64,000 nt of DNA from Coffea arabica (GCF_036785885.1 NC_092322.1:15150466-15214465), one strand, 5' to 3'; positions 1 through 12,619 are shown, counted from the first letter of the stretch. A program made the numbers and translations. The notes: generated from the sequence alone by a model not told the origin.

Positions 1-2390
1 GAACTACTTCCATCCGTTCTCCTAAGGAAAACCTTAATGATGATGCTCAAAATAAGGTGGTGTTTGGAAAAGAATAAAATTGCTTTTATCAGAGATACAA
101 GATTGAGCTAACAACATGCAGAAATATGGTACCAAAAGTTCCTATGGAGAGCCACTTTATCTGCAACGCAACATCCAAGTAAAAACTGGTCCTAGTTCAA
201 TGATGGCAAGCTAGCTGCAAACAGGAATTTATTTTCCTCTTGCCAATAGAGTTGAAAAAGAAACTAGGATTAACCTTCCTTTTCAATGATAAGTAGAAAA
301 TGAAAAGATTCATGTATTTAAATTTAACAAATTCTAACTATTTAACATTTATTTTTCTCAAACCAGTTCAACAAACAAATAACAAACTAAGTTCTCATGA
401 AAACCAGCCAACCCAGAAATGCTTCATACACTATTCAAGGAACTCTTTGTCCAAACTAATCTGAGACCCATACACGCTCAGTAAAAAGACACCAGGCCAA
501 GGAAGATAGGATATAGAAAGATGGCATACCTATGCCCAACCATGCAATACGACATGCCTCAAGATTACTTTCTTACAGATTATTTGTCAGAAAAATCATC
601 GAAGAATTACACCAACAAATGTGGTGTTGTAAACTGCCAAACATTGATGCAGATCTAATTGCTTGGAAAGAAGTATTATGTAACACCACACAAGGTCAAT
701 GGTAGGCAAACAAGTTTACAGATCAAACTCTAAAGGATTAAAAATAGGAGAAACTTGCAAATTAATTTCTTTCCTCCAGTCTTTTAAGCCCCCTCACCTT
801 CGGCTTCCCCTGTCACATCCTCTGCCAAGTGGTAATTTCCATTCCAGCACATTTTTAAGAGTTCATTGACAAGAGACTTGATAAAAAATTGGATTATACA
901 TCTTTTCATTGAGGAATTATGGCTGAAATGGCATAGTTTTTGGAGATTGTAGCCAAAATAATGTGCTGTATGAGAAGTTTCTAATTTGAGCGGAATATTT
1001 CTTATATATCAATTTTGAAGGACTGAAAATAACTACGCCACTATTACATTGATGTGCCTTACCTGTCAAGATAAGTATGTTTATGGAGTGGTTAGTGATG
1101 TTTCAGCTTGATGGGGTCCTGTAGATAAACCTCAAATGCAGAAGAAAATAATGAAAGAAGGAACAAAAGGAAAAGGCAAAGAAAAAAACAAGTAGGGGAA
1201 AAGGGACAGAACCAAAGTAAACAGCACGCACCCATCTAAGTGCTATGCTAGAGGATGATACTGTAATTTCATAAAACACTACATTTAGAGTAAACCTGAA
1301 GAAAAAGTAATATTATTTATCCTATTACTCACGTGACTTCTTTAATTTAATTGACATGCCCAACAACATAGTATCAATCTGCTACAATATCTACAAATTG
1401 CCAGACGATTTTTTTAAGCATACAAACTTGTATACACTCTTTAAACTATTGAAACCAAAAAATGATCAGTAACTCACCTCCACCTCAGGGGTAGCTAATC
1501 TGGCAGCAATAACTTCAATTTGGTCAGAATACTCATTCAGCCTAGCTTTTGAAATACTGTTCAAAAAGCAGCAAAAGCAGAATAAGGAAAAGCTTTATTT
1601 CTAGATAAGGAAATAGTTGAGTGGAAGATTTGTTGTGTGTCGAGATTCATTAGGAAATTTTGACCCCTGACCTATGCTCTGCCATTTAGAGGTCTATGCT
1701 ATTTCCAATAAAAGATAAAATCCAATTGTAGTTCCATGGTCCATAGGTTAGAGGACCATGAATACTTGCATCAAACAAAGTATGAGCATAATAAAGCAAA
1801 TAACTTGTGCTGTTTGTATGTATCTTTCCTGCAACGAGTCCACCCCCACTTTCTTCAGATAAATTTTGACCAGCTGTGCTCAAAATGGTTAAAACGTTTC
1901 TTTTCATGTCTCTGTTTTCCTATTAAAAATAAAACCTTTATAGGGAAAAAACATAAAATAGAACATTGCATAAAGACCTTGGTAATCCTTCGTTAGTCTT
2001 CTCTTCAGCCAATTGCTCCAGTTGCTCTCGTAACGTGGCAACATACTGGATACCAAGAGACAATAATGAACAAAAGATTTTAAAAAACAAATAGTTAAAG
2101 CCCAAAAGTGCCTCAATCAGTTATAAGATTTAAACAAATTTTGGCTCACTGAATTAGTATTTGGAGGTTAAAATCAATATCTAATATGAAGTAGAAAAGG
2201 GAACGAGAAATATCTTTTCTGCTAAAGGACAGAAGATAACAAAGTAACACAGCACAAAAAGTCATTACCCAATACACAGTTGGACTTGAGAGGTCTTTAC
2301 ACATACATGTATGAGCTTTGCCTGATTCTGTTGCTGTGGGGCAGCTGCCAGTAACCTCCTCAAATTGATCTCTGTTTTGCTCAAACCCAT
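1..2390 (-). CDS. USE1: USE1-type ER SNARE, 5' coding part (3' end outside window)
   Basis: Seen: three minus-strand coding exons join in frame with GT-AG borders: 2390-2307 (ATG at 2390), 2045-1978 and 1556-1478, giving 77 residues. The start reads [14 protein letters not shown], followed by a helix with [12 protein letters not shown] and then [20 protein letters not shown]. Known: an 'EINLRRLL' start followed by a '[12 protein letters not shown]' segment is characteristic of USE1, the unconventional Qc-SNARE of Golgi-to-ER retrograde fusion at the ER membrane. The SNARE helix and C-terminal membrane anchor are not in the exons I can place and probably lie beyond position 1. A possible next exon ends at position 1, with a splice acceptor (CTTAG) just before base 21 on the minus strand; this is weak. 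The start is fixed by the splice acceptor 8 bases upstream of the ATG and by family agreement. Confidence is high for the family and low for exons below 1478. Confidence 0.82.
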
Positions 2391-4203
2391 AGAAATTCCT
2401 ACATGTGTCAATGCTTGTTGATCAGAATAACCTTATTTACCTTTAAGTCAATGTATACGATAGCTAGAAGTAAATTATAAATGCCTTTACAAGCCAAAAG
2501 GAAGCATATTTCAGTACATAAATACACATAATTGTGCAAATATCAACTTGAAGCAGTACGGATTCGATGTCTCTGATTTTTCTTTCACAGTTTCAAAGTT
2601 CAAGATCAAAGAAATTTCATATACATACTCCTAAGCAGAAGTTTCTATATTTCCAGATGGTATTGTAAATGATGAATGGGAGCTTGCTACTTTTACTTAA
2701 ACCTTTGAAGAAAACATATGAGCTTGACTGAGTATTAGAAAAAGTAGTATAGCTTAAAAAGACATTTCATAGTTTACACAATCGGATGTAAGAGAAACAA
2801 TCAATCAAAAGAATTATCACTAATGCAATCACCTTGCAGCTGCAGCAATAAGGTGAAATCAAAACCAAAAAGTGTAAGAAAATCATACTACCCAGACAAA
2901 ACTTAACACCTCCTAACTCAAGTATCTGCTCATCAAGCTTGTCAGCCCCAAACAGGGATACTCAAAGTCAACCTTGAGCTCCCCAAGTACTTGTCTTAGG
3001 ATTCAAATCCCACTCTAGTAGTACTTGAGCTCAAATTAAAGGCAAAATTAACCAAAAGCAAAACCCCAAAAGTTTAATCGACCCATTAATGGAAGCTAAT
3101 ATCTAACAGCCAGAATTGCTCAAAAATCAATCAATTCAAACCACAATTACTCATATTTAGTTCCAAACTCCAATTAGCATAGCAACGCACAACAGTGTGG
3201 ACCTAAGAAAAGAAACCACAGCTTGCAAATGTTTTACATATTTCGGCATTTTCATAAACACTTCAAAGGCAAGTACTTAAAGAAGGGAAAAATGATATTC
3301 CGCTCAAAAGAGGCCAAAACACATCAGACAAAGCAGAGAAACTACTTCCCTGGTGTTTCAGATATGCATTTAGGCAATGCCAACAAACTACTTTTGTCCC
3401 TGATTCTTTCGTTCTCTTTTGGATGCGTCTGTGCTTTCTTTTTTTCTTTCTTCTTTTACAATCGCATGCAACCTTTTTTTTTTTGGGTTAGTTGCAACCC
3501 CCCCCCCCCCCCCCAAAAAAACAAAAAAAATCCGCAAAAAAAAAAAGAAAACAAAATTTTATTCCCATTTATTAAATGATCAATTCATCCTCCCATCAGA
3601 AGCTTAAGTTACCAAAGAACCCTGTTTAGTGGAGGAGATTGGCGTTTTATTAGACCATACAAATAACCTATGAGGTCTCAATTTGAATTAAAATTAGAAC
3701 TATTGGGGGTTAGACGTGAAAATAACCTAAACAGGAAAATTTTGAAGGCAATTTTGAGAAATATCAACTTCTTCCTCGGATCAGATATCCAGCATCTCTG
3801 ATTCTTCTTCTTCATTATTTGATTCCTCAAGTCCGAATCAGGCCATCGTTGGACTAGCTGGACTTTAACCATTTTCACACTAGCAACACACACAGGTCCC
3901 ACAGTAATCAAACAAAAGGAACATGAATTCCTTCATCTCTTTCGTTTTGATATTTCCTTCGGGAATTTCTACAAACGGCTATTGCGCAGAGTAGACAGAG
4001 TAGAACCCAAAAATTTTCACATGTAATTAGCACAAAAGCAGCAGCAAAATTCAATATTAACTATCAACGTACCAGTAAAGTGAAAAGAAGAAAAATATAT
4101 TAGACCCAAAATTTCGACAAAACACCTGAACTTCCCATGTATTTCATATGCACAAATAAAGCAGCCGAAATTATATAGCTTGGAATAGAGGAAAGAATAG
4201 ACC

Positions 4204-4290
4204 TTCAGCAGTGATCGAGGCGGAATCCGGTGAGGGGTGGCGACGCCGTCCTGGTTTTCTGACGTTGCTAAGACTGACGTCACTGATCTG
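4204..4290 (-). other. USE1: Probable 5' UTR exon of the USE1 gene
   Basis: On the minus strand a GC-richer stretch ends in CTGCTGAAG followed by GTCTAT, a plausible splice donor at 4203. The coding exon begins with an acceptor at 2399, only 8 bases before its ATG, so at least one non-coding leader exon is required upstream. This is the only GC-rich, donor-ending stretch before the AT-rich flank at 4294. The transcription start is inferred to be near 4290. The implied leader intron (2399-4203) holds a C/A homopolymer tract at 3498-3545 and no supported gene. Confidence 0.5.
4275..4282. promoter_or_regulatory. TGACGTCA bZIP-type palindrome at the USE1 start
   Basis: A perfect TGACGTCA palindrome lies at the 5' edge of the presumed leader exon, with a second TGACGTT core at about 4260. 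These are TGA/bZIP-class binding cores in plants. USE1 is an ER trafficking factor, so control by an ER-stress bZIP is conceivable, but that is inference from an 8-base motif. Confidence 0.3.
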
Positions 4291-4293
4291 CGT

Positions 4294-5287
4294 TTTTTTT
4301 TTTTTTTAATTCTAGTTTCCCCTTTTTTGTTTATTTTTGCTGGGCTGGGGGCTGCAATTAAAGTTATAACATGTATATAATGTTAGTAGTTTTTATTTTT
4401 TAAAAAATAAACACTTTATTCATACGTAGCGTCTGACAAAAATGAGGCTCAATTTCTTGTTTTTAGTTTTAACATGCTGGTAGGATTATGGAACGCGTGT
4501 CTTTTTTTTTTTTCTTTTTTTTTCTTTTTTTTTGGAACGCGTGTCTATTTATTTATAGTAGTAGGTGATGCATCATACAAGTGCATCGGACAGAGGCACA
4601 AAATGAGTTGTCCCTCAAAATAATCTCGAGGCTAAAATCTAAAACAAGAATTAAAAATAAGCAGACATTTGTGGAATGCGTCTAGTGGGTTTAATATATA
4701 ATTATACCCTACGAATACTTTTTTTTTTTAAATGTTGCAAAATCAATTTATTATCAATTTTGTTAAATGCTTCTTTTTCAATATAAGTAACTGAACCTCT
4801 TGAACTTTTTAAAATAATTTGCGAATCACCATCAACTTGATCTTCTACAAGTTTCTTTTATAAAATTTATCTTTACCCTATTATAAATAAAAATCATAAT
4901 AACTTAATTTCGTATTATAAACAAAAAGTTTACCATCAACTTGAATAATTCTTATTTTTGAAGACTTTGAAGTTTGAAAAAAAATGATTTGAAGAATTAG
5001 TTTTCTCGCTTCACTCAAGAAAGTTCATCACATGTGTTTCGAAATTTTAGATCAATTATTCTCGAACTAACTTCCATAGATAATTTGAAATAGATTCAAA
5101 ATTATTGTGATGGTAAGAATTATGAATTTTCAATTTTTTGGGGTTAATATATATAGGAAAGAGAATTTAATAAAATATAATGAGGTCAAATCAGATGCAT
5201 CTTTAAAATTTTTCAAATTGCCTAAAGCTAAGAACTAATTTTTCAAAGTCTTGACCCCCACTTGCTTATACGTGGCTCCAAGAGGTC
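4294..5287. other. AT-rich intergenic DNA, no gene seen
   Basis: Contains poly-T runs (4294-4307 and 4501-4533, the latter flanked by two copies of GGAACGCGTGTCT at about 4491 and 4534) and low-complexity AT sequence. The direct repeat around the poly-T suggests a small retroposon-type insertion. No reading frame of note. Confidence 0.6.
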
Positions 5288-5295
5288 GTGATGGG

Positions 5296-5686
5296 TAGGG
5301 GTGCAAACGAATCGAGCCGCTCGCGAGCCGCTCGATACGAGCTCGACTCGAGCTCGATCAATATCGAGCTCGAGTCGAGCTCGAGCTGCTCGAGCCAGAG
5401 TCGAGCTCGAGCTCAAGCTCAAAACATTAAGCTCGTTCGCGAGCTCGAGTATATATATATTTTTTTTTTATTTTTATTTTTAATAGTAAAATTACATAAA
5501 TATCCTTAATATTTTATTATTTATTAAGAAAAAATATTATTTTATTTATTTTTTATTTTTTCGAGCTCGAGCTTGAAAATTACCAGCTCGTCGAGCTCGA
5601 GCTCGAGTTCGAGTTCGATGAAATTAAGTTAAGGCTCGACTCGATAAGGCCAAAGCTCAACTCGGCTCGCCTCGTTTGCACCCCTA
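5296..5686. mobile_element. hAT-type MITE with 8-bp TSD GTGATGGG
   Basis: Perfect 15-bp terminal inverted repeats: TAGGGGTGCAAACGA at 5296-5310 and its complement at 5672-5686. They are flanked by an exact 8-bp target duplication, GTGATGGG, at 5288-5295 and 5687-5694. An 8-bp duplication with TAGGGG ends is typical of the hAT superfamily. Both subterminal regions (5311-5440 and 5575-5665) are packed with GAGCTCGAG and CGAGTCGAG motifs; the centre is AT-rich. There is no transposase, so it is non-autonomous. Confidence 0.93.
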
Positions 5687-5694
5687 GTGATGGG

Positions 5695-7364
5695 TGGCGA
5701 CGTGCGATGGTAGTGTAAGATGATGGATGGAAAAAGATAGAAGTGATAGGTTTTTATTTTATTTTTATTTTTTTGTTAGTTGTATTTGAAATTTGTATGG
5801 ATTAAGTATTTTTAAGAGTATTTTTTGTAGTGTTTTATAGTTTGACTATATTTGAAAAACTTCTTTATGAAAAAATCGTCAATGCATACAAACAAAAAAT
5901 GATAATAAAATAAAACAACCCCTACTGCCCCTTTCTCTTCCCTTACCTGTCACCACCCACCACCACCAACCACTGTCACCACCCTTCCCCTCATTTCTGT
6001 CCCTACACCACCACCTCCCTTCCTTCTCCTCATATCCCTCCTTCCTTCCTCCTCCTCTCCTTGCTTCCTCTTCATCTCTCTTCTCCCTCTCCTCCCTTGC
6101 AACCCTGTTCCTTTTTGGAAATCTTGCTATATGGTTGCGGCCACTGCAGCCAAATCTAATTCGGTGTCTAATTGCGAGCCGTGACCAAACTGGGAAGAAT
6201 GGAGGGGCGGGGGATGTGTGAGATGGGAGGGGAGAGGAGGAAGGAAGGGGAGGAGAGAGTGGGAAAGAGGTGGTGGCAGTGATTGATGGTTGTGACAAGA
6301 AATAATGAATTTTTTAATAATATCCTAATAAAATTTTAAATTATAAAAACACCCCAAACTACATCTCCAAAAAATATCTAATTCAAACAAACAATCTAAA
6401 GTGAAAATTTTCAAATAAACGGTAGCAGTAAAATTTTTGAAAAATACTTTTGAAAACGTCTAATCCATATGAATTTGTTTTTAAACGCATCCTTTGGCTT
6501 GCAAGATAAAAAAAAGATAAGAGTTGGGTTCTTGTATTGAAATTCTTACCTCCATTTGTTCAGTTTAGTGCATATATAATCTCACTATAATACATTACAT
6601 TAACTAATTGTCTTTTCCTACTTGATGCTCTTATGACACTCACGACAAGCATAGATAAACAAAAAATGGTTAGCTCATCATTAAAATTTTTAAACTTTAA
6701 ACCACCACCTGAATTGAAACACTTTGTAGAAGAATTTTACATTTTTGCCGAAAAAAAAAGTCCATGCCTACTTAATATTGTTTATCCTTAGGACACCAAA
6801 CACATGTACCTTTAACCACTATATAGGTCAAAATATTTAAAACTAATGATGAATATATAATAATATGATCAATAAATAACAATTTTATTAAATACGAAAC
6901 TACAAAAGATTTCGAATTTCATACTTAAAATCCTATTTTATCTTTCACTCTTGGCATGTGTTTGAATTATTTCGCTAATATGCTTTTAGACTTTTAGTAG
7001 TGAACTAATACCCTCTTCTTTTTTTCTTTTTTTTTGGGAGGGAGGGGTAAGCAAAGTACTACACTTTGTTAATTTGTACTCTTAGTATACATTTTTAAAA
7101 AGGTTAGAAATCTTAAATCTATTGAATGTCTATAGCCCGCCCTTTGTTAAGGTCATTAATAGATGTTGTTAATTGAAGAACCCCAATTTCAAGGTTAAAA
7201 ATTCCACATGTCACACGTTCAAGTAACAAGACATTGTTATTAGAGTTTACAGCAAGAGCATTGTTGAAAAGAAAAAATTAAACCTCTAAATCACCAAATC
7301 ATATTAATGCTTTAATCTAGTATAGATAGATTCTGAAAGCTTTCTCATAGAACCCAAATATAAG
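5695..7364. repeat. Intergenic DNA with a probable fold-back element (about 5786-6484)
   Basis: Bases around 5786-5870 and the complement of 6395-6484 share an imperfect arm (ATGGATTA, AGTATTTTT, TATTTGAAAA in the same order), suggesting a fold-back MITE. Its interior (5930-6300) is unusually GC-rich and strand-asymmetric: CT-rich first, then G-rich. The 139-codon minus-strand frame there is a by-product of low complexity. From 6490 to 7364 only AT-rich sequence is seen. No target duplication was identified. Confidence 0.45.
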
Positions 7365-8345
7365 GGGATAATTTTGAAAACGTCCCTTGTGCTTTCTCAT
7401 AATATCACTCAAATCCCTTGAAAATTTTAAAATCTCTCTTGCCTCTCTTATCAGCATGACAAATCTAAATATCCCTGTCACAGGTCACAAATCGACAACA
7501 CTAACCTTGCACTTTTAATAACTATTGAACCAAAAAGCAAAAAAAAAATGAGAATTTTTAAACCAAAAAATGTAGATAAAAAACAACCAAATCACTATTT
7601 AATAGAGAGGATGGTTGGATTGTGCGGTAAAGTGAGTGGAGTTGTATACTAGAGGTCTTGGGTTTAAAACCTCCTACTTATTAAAAAAAAAGGCTATTCA
7701 ATAATGATCCATATTTCTTTGTATCGAGGTAAGTTAGTAAATTGAATCTAGTTAAAGTCAACCATTTTAGCAAGATTTTGGTAAGTAATTAACACCTTAA
7801 AAAATTTCTTACAACAATTATGAGGAAGTAAAGAATTTTTTTTTACGAAATATGTTTTAATATATGATGTAATTTAAGTTGTACTGAAAATTAAAATAAT
7901 GTCTTCACCTATGTGGTTTTGTAACATAAATTTTGGTTATACAAAAAACAAATTATAAATAAGTCAAGAATTAAAAAATTAATCAAAATATGATATAATG
8001 ATGAAATATATATCTAGGAGTATACTATGATTGTTTTTGTTAAAGCATCATTAATTATACTAGGTAATAGTTACTGTATATCTACAAAATTACTCGTTAT
8101 TGCATTTATAACGGCTCATATTTTCATTTTTCTACTTTTTAACCTTATTTTTTTTATTATAAGCTTCATAAGTAGGATAACATAAGGGTATTATTGAAAT
8201 AAAAAATTATCTTTCTTACATTTCCTCAAAAAAGGCTAAAATGTTACAAAATGCCAATTCAAGGGAGGTAAGTAGGATTTTCAAAACCTAAGGAGTATTA
8301 AGTGATATTATGAGAAATTTCAAGAGAAGTTTTTGAAATTATCCC
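7365..8345. mobile_element. Element with long terminal inverted repeats (GGGATAATTT ends)
   Basis: The left end, GGGATAATTTTGAAAAC, continues to TTTCTCATAATATCACT. The complement of the right end (8270-8345) reads GGGATAATTTCAAAAAC and also reaches TTTCTCATAATATCACT, giving inverted repeats of about 80 bp at roughly 75-80% identity. Long inverted repeats with these ends suit a non-autonomous MULE-like element, but the 9-bp flanks do not match well, so the class is inferred. No coding sequence is inside. A small SINE is nested at 7605-7693. Confidence 0.6.
7605..7693 (+). mobile_element. Short tRNA-derived SINE-like insertion
   Basis: An 89-bp insertion with a box-B-like GGGTTTAAAACC near its 3' side and an A-rich tail, flanked by CTATTTAATA (7595-7604) and CTATTCAATA (7694-7703), a 10-bp target duplication with one mismatch. 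This is the layout expected of a SINE. It is short and could be 5'-truncated or belong to a minimal family. Confidence 0.6.
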
Positions 8346-8455
8346 AAAATAAGACATCCATGATCCATGCACCAAAATAAATAAATAAATAAAATCATGT
8401 GTCTCTTCTGCTCATGATTAGAGACCGATGCAACCTCATTCTAATTAATTGACGT

Positions 8456-9695
8456 TATAATTTCAGAAACCTCACCTGAGGTTCCTAATAATTTCATTGT
8501 CCTCCCCTGTGGCTTTTAAAATATCATTTATATCCCTTGTCACTCAATCACTATCCTCTCCAAAGTTTTTAAAATATCACTTATCTCCCTGCCAATCAAT
8601 TGAAACCCAATGCTTACCTCATCGATGGTTAAATGATTTTATTACCCCTACAACTTAGGAAATTGTAAATAGTTATATGGAGAGAAACAATTGAGCCACT
8701 TGTACTACCATAATTTCAAGTGTAAAAAAATTTGAAAATCTTGAATATCAAATTTTATATTGATAGTCGTTAACATTTTAAAATTCTTTTTCTGAATTTT
8801 AGTAGTTCCTGTAATTTCTTCCCCCTAAAAGAGATTAAAATTCCTATTGAGATATTATTATTTCATAAATTTTTATAAGAATAACAAGATGAATATGAAA
8901 ATACACAAAAAAATATATTGTTAAAATATGTTTAAAATTAGATTTTTTAAGTTATGGATAAAGAGTAGTTAATACATATAATCTATTCTTTCATTCTTTT
9001 CCAAAATATTTATTTTTTCTTTGTATATTTAATTCCAACAATATTGTTCAAAATTATTTTCTCCACTTTGTTTTACTTATTTTTCCGTTAGAGTCATTTC
9101 CTTTCTATTCATTCAAACATTGCCTGAGAGTTATCATTTTTTGTTACACATGATGGAAATTTCTTAGCAATGTGAAATAATGGACTTCATAAGTGCAAGA
9201 AATAATTCAAAAAAACATATTTTAGCATATTTTATATTTTTATTTATTATGTTATTTTTCATTGAAGAGACCATATTTTTCTTGTCCAATTCTTATTCAA
9301 AATCTTCCAAATTTGACTACTAAGAATTTAGGAATTCTACGTGTAAATATTGATTCTAAATTAATAAAATTTTCTCTCCAATTCTTTGATTTTGTGAGTC
9401 ATTGTTACTGAATTTTACTGGGCACAATGTAGTGTTATAATTTGCCTCACTTACACTGGCACTTTCTAGCTATAGTTTTTATTTTCCATTCTTAACTAAT
9501 ATTCCCTTTGATTCTAAGTCAACAAACTAGTAATAAGTTGAGGGGCACTTTTGGTATGAAATATTTTTCTCACTTTTAAAACCATTTATTATTATTAACT
9601 TTCTTGGATTGGGCTAATTTGTCACAAGAAAATTAGTTTTAAGGGAGGTTAGTGATTTTTTTTAAAACCTCAGGGGAGGTTTCAGAAATTATCCC
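8456..9695. mobile_element. Second GGGATAATTTC-ended inverted-repeat element
   Basis: The left end reads ATAATTTCAGAAACCTCACC then TGAGGTT. The complement of the right end (9640-9695) reads GGGATAATTTCTGAAACC then TCCCCTGAGGTTT. The termini are related to those of the element at 7365-8345, so two members of one superfamily lie 110 bp apart. The interior is AT-rich and non-coding. No clear target duplication is seen because the left end is degraded. Confidence 0.55.
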
Positions 9696-10125
9696 TCAAG
9701 GGATTCATATTGTTGTTTGAATATTTTGAACTCGATCCCTGTTCTTACCCTGATATTTATTGACCCAATACAGAGGCGTTTGGTTGCATTTCGAAATCGA
9801 AATTCCAACTGAATAAAAAAAAAAAAAAGAAAAGAAAAGAACTGTACTATGGGTTTGGGTTTTTGTTATTTCCTTGTACTAGTTTGGTTTAAAACCAGAC
9901 CGTCTGGCTTGTTCGGATTGAGGTTTTTTTTTTCCAAAAAAATTTTGTTACACCGTAAATACGTTTTTTAATTATCTTTTTATTTTTTCAACTATAATTT
10001 TATCTTATATGCATCAAATCTCAAAAAATGCAATAGTATTATTGCCAAAAAACTTTCCCAAAAACTTCAATCCAATCAGACCTAATGGGCAAATATATTT
10101 AAAAAAATTCTTAGTAATACACAAT
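9696..10125. other. Intergenic, nothing recognised
   Basis: AT-rich DNA with an A-rich run at about 9820-9840. No gene, RNA or clear element ends recognised before the hAT target duplication at 10126. Confidence 0.5.
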
Positions 10126-10418
10126 ATGCATATTAGGGATGTACGTGAGTCGAGCTACTCGCGAGTAGCTCGGTCAACGGCTTTGGTTGAACTCGAGTTG
10201 ATCGAATTCGAGTCGAGTCTCGAGCTACTTGATTGTTATTCAAGTCGAGTTTTGAACCAATATTTTGAGACTCGTGGCTTGTCGAGCTACTTGTCGAGTC
10301 GAGGGTTATTTAAATAATATATTTATAATTTAAATAATATATATGTATTATAATTATAAAATAATTGTTATGGTATAAATTATACTAAATTTACAATATA
10401 CTCGTCTTTATAATAAAA

Positions 10419-12525
10419 CTAGGGAGGGACAGCCCGTGCGACGCGCGGGAATTTGGTGCTTGTGATTCAAGATAATTAATAATTATTGTTTAATATTTTG
10501 TAGTATAGGAACTGAAGTATAATGATTTTATCATGTGATTTTAATAGAAAAATCATAAGTTACATAGTGAGTCAATAAAAATAATGTGCAATAAGACATC
10601 CTTATCGTTATACTATATAAGAATTCGTTGTGATCAAAGGTTATGTTTGAATTTCAACTGCAAAGATAAGGATAGTTTGAAAATGTAAGAATTTTGGAAG
10701 TGTAATTGAAAAGTATCCGAAGGTCTCTTCTAAAACTTATCCAAGATGATAAAACATTTTAAAATATCAATTGGACCCTTCATCTCTCGAATCTATATAT
10801 GTTCGTGAAAGATCCCTCAAGCAATACTTCTGATTTCTCCCTCAACTTAAGCTCAACCTGAATTATCAAGTCAAGTTTATCCATCAATCACTTTGTGTTC
10901 AATCTAATCTAAAATAATTTTATTTTTTACTAACTATTTATATAATTTGGTGGGTATAATATGACTTAATCACATGTTTCTTACAGAAATAATAATGCCC
11001 AAAAATGATAGATAGATAAGAAACTTAAGTGCTCTTTTTCAAAATTTTGTAGAAACTATTCAGATTTGGTATTTTTTTGCTAGGGGCATTTCTTTATAAT
11101 CTCATAAATAAATTCAAATCTACATAATTGTTAAAGATCTGAATTGAAACTATCTTAATTATAATTATAAAAAATTGGTGCAAATAATATTTTCTAAATT
11201 TGAAATTGTAGAAAATAGTAAGTAAAATCAGAAGAAATTTCTTATATGAATTCGAATTGCAAACTATAGGTAGAAACTACTTAATGATATTTTTCAATCA
11301 AATCAAGAAACATTATTTATCATTGTACAACATACAATGATGAGTAAATGAATTAATACAATGCAATCAAAATGGTGCTATAGTTAAAGTATTTAAACTC
11401 ATCAAGTTCCACTACAAATTCTTTTACATAGCATAAAAAAGCAAATTTTTTGTATTTAAAACTATATAAACAGTATAATACAAGAACGAGATCATAACAT
11501 GGAAAGCAAATAGAGTGCAAATGACATCTTAGTACTATGTAACATGATTAATTTTCTTTTTTAGTTTCAATGAATTACAAAATTCTAAGTTAATAAATTT
11601 TACAATCATAAAATTCCCAATTAAAATAAACACAAGCTGGATTCCAAATCATATTACATGAAAAAATAATTACTTGAACCATAACTGCTGGAATGTAGTC
11701 AACAGATCCCTGGAGTCAAGAATAATATAAGAAAGTTCATGAGAAATAAGGTTATTTGACTTAAATAAAGAGATAATACCTTGGCTGAGGAGGAGAAGAT
11801 TATAAAATTGCTTTTCTGATTATTTTAGAAAGTAACAACATTATCTCAAATTATACTTTGACCAGAAACAGAATCTTTGGGACTATTAAGAAAAACAATA
11901 CAATTAGTGAGTTTTTGGAATTAGAAGTATCAAAAGGCAAACTATATGGAGTTCTTGAATAAACCAATCATCAGAAAAAAAAAAAACTACAATCGAAAAA
12001 GACAAACCCAAAGAACTCACCTCAATTTAAAGGAAAAGCTATGCATTCCACCAAATATTTAATAGCCATAATAAAATCAAAGAGGTAAAACCGAAAAAGA
12101 AGAAAGGGTATTGGCTAAACATGGGAATATAAATATGATAATAATTGTTCAGATAATAATTAAGTTAATTGATTGTAATTAAAATCCAATTATATAAATA
12201 TCCAATTAATTCCTTAACGGATGAGAAAGGTTTCAAGAAATTGGAAGGCTTGGATGTTAGTATAATAAATGATTAAAAGGACTTTTATGTAATTCTATCA
12301 AAATACAAGCTTTATTCAGTTGTACTTGATACTCAAATTGGCATCAAACATTGTAACATACCAAATCTGCCCCTAACCTTAAATGTCTGAAAGGTTATAT
12401 AAGTAATTATAGTGAAATCTTGTACTCAATGTTCCAATTACTTTTCAAACACTCTTATATTCCCAAAATAGCCTCACCCTGCGATTAGAATTTTGTTCTA
12501 AACTCGTTCTTATATAGTATAAGGA
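10419..12525 (-). mobile_element. Non-autonomous Helitron nested in the hAT element
   Basis: Read on the minus strand, it starts TCCTTATACTATATAAGAAC at 12525 (5' TC with the TATATAA-rich head usual for plant Helitrons). It ends at 10419 with CTAG, preceded about 10 bases earlier by a GC hairpin (CCCGCGCG and CGCACGGG). The junctions are A before TC and T after CTAG, i.e. insertion between A and T without target duplication, as Helitrons do. No Rep/helicase reading frame is present in 2.1 kb, so it depends on a partner in trans. The interior is AT-rich and I recognise no captured gene. Confidence 0.82.
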
Positions 12526-12619
12526 TTTTATAATAGCAAAAAAGTAATAACATAACTGTAAAAAGACCTAAAAAGAAAAAATGCCTTGAAAAAGGAAGAA
12601 AAGACGAGTTTCTACTTTC

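Noticed and set aside
1022..1140. Possible extra USE1 exon on the minus strand (acceptor CTACAG, donor GTAAGG)
   Set aside because: Good splice signals, but every reading frame that joins the upstream exon meets a stop; may be a decoy or non-coding exon.
3223..3607. Overlapping frames with poly-Pro/Lys
   Set aside because: Produced by the C-run and A-runs at 3498-3545 within the USE1 leader intron.
5879..6298. 139-codon minus-strand frame
   Set aside because: Low-complexity CT/AG-rich sequence inside a repeat; Arg/Glu/Gly-rich translation without any domain.
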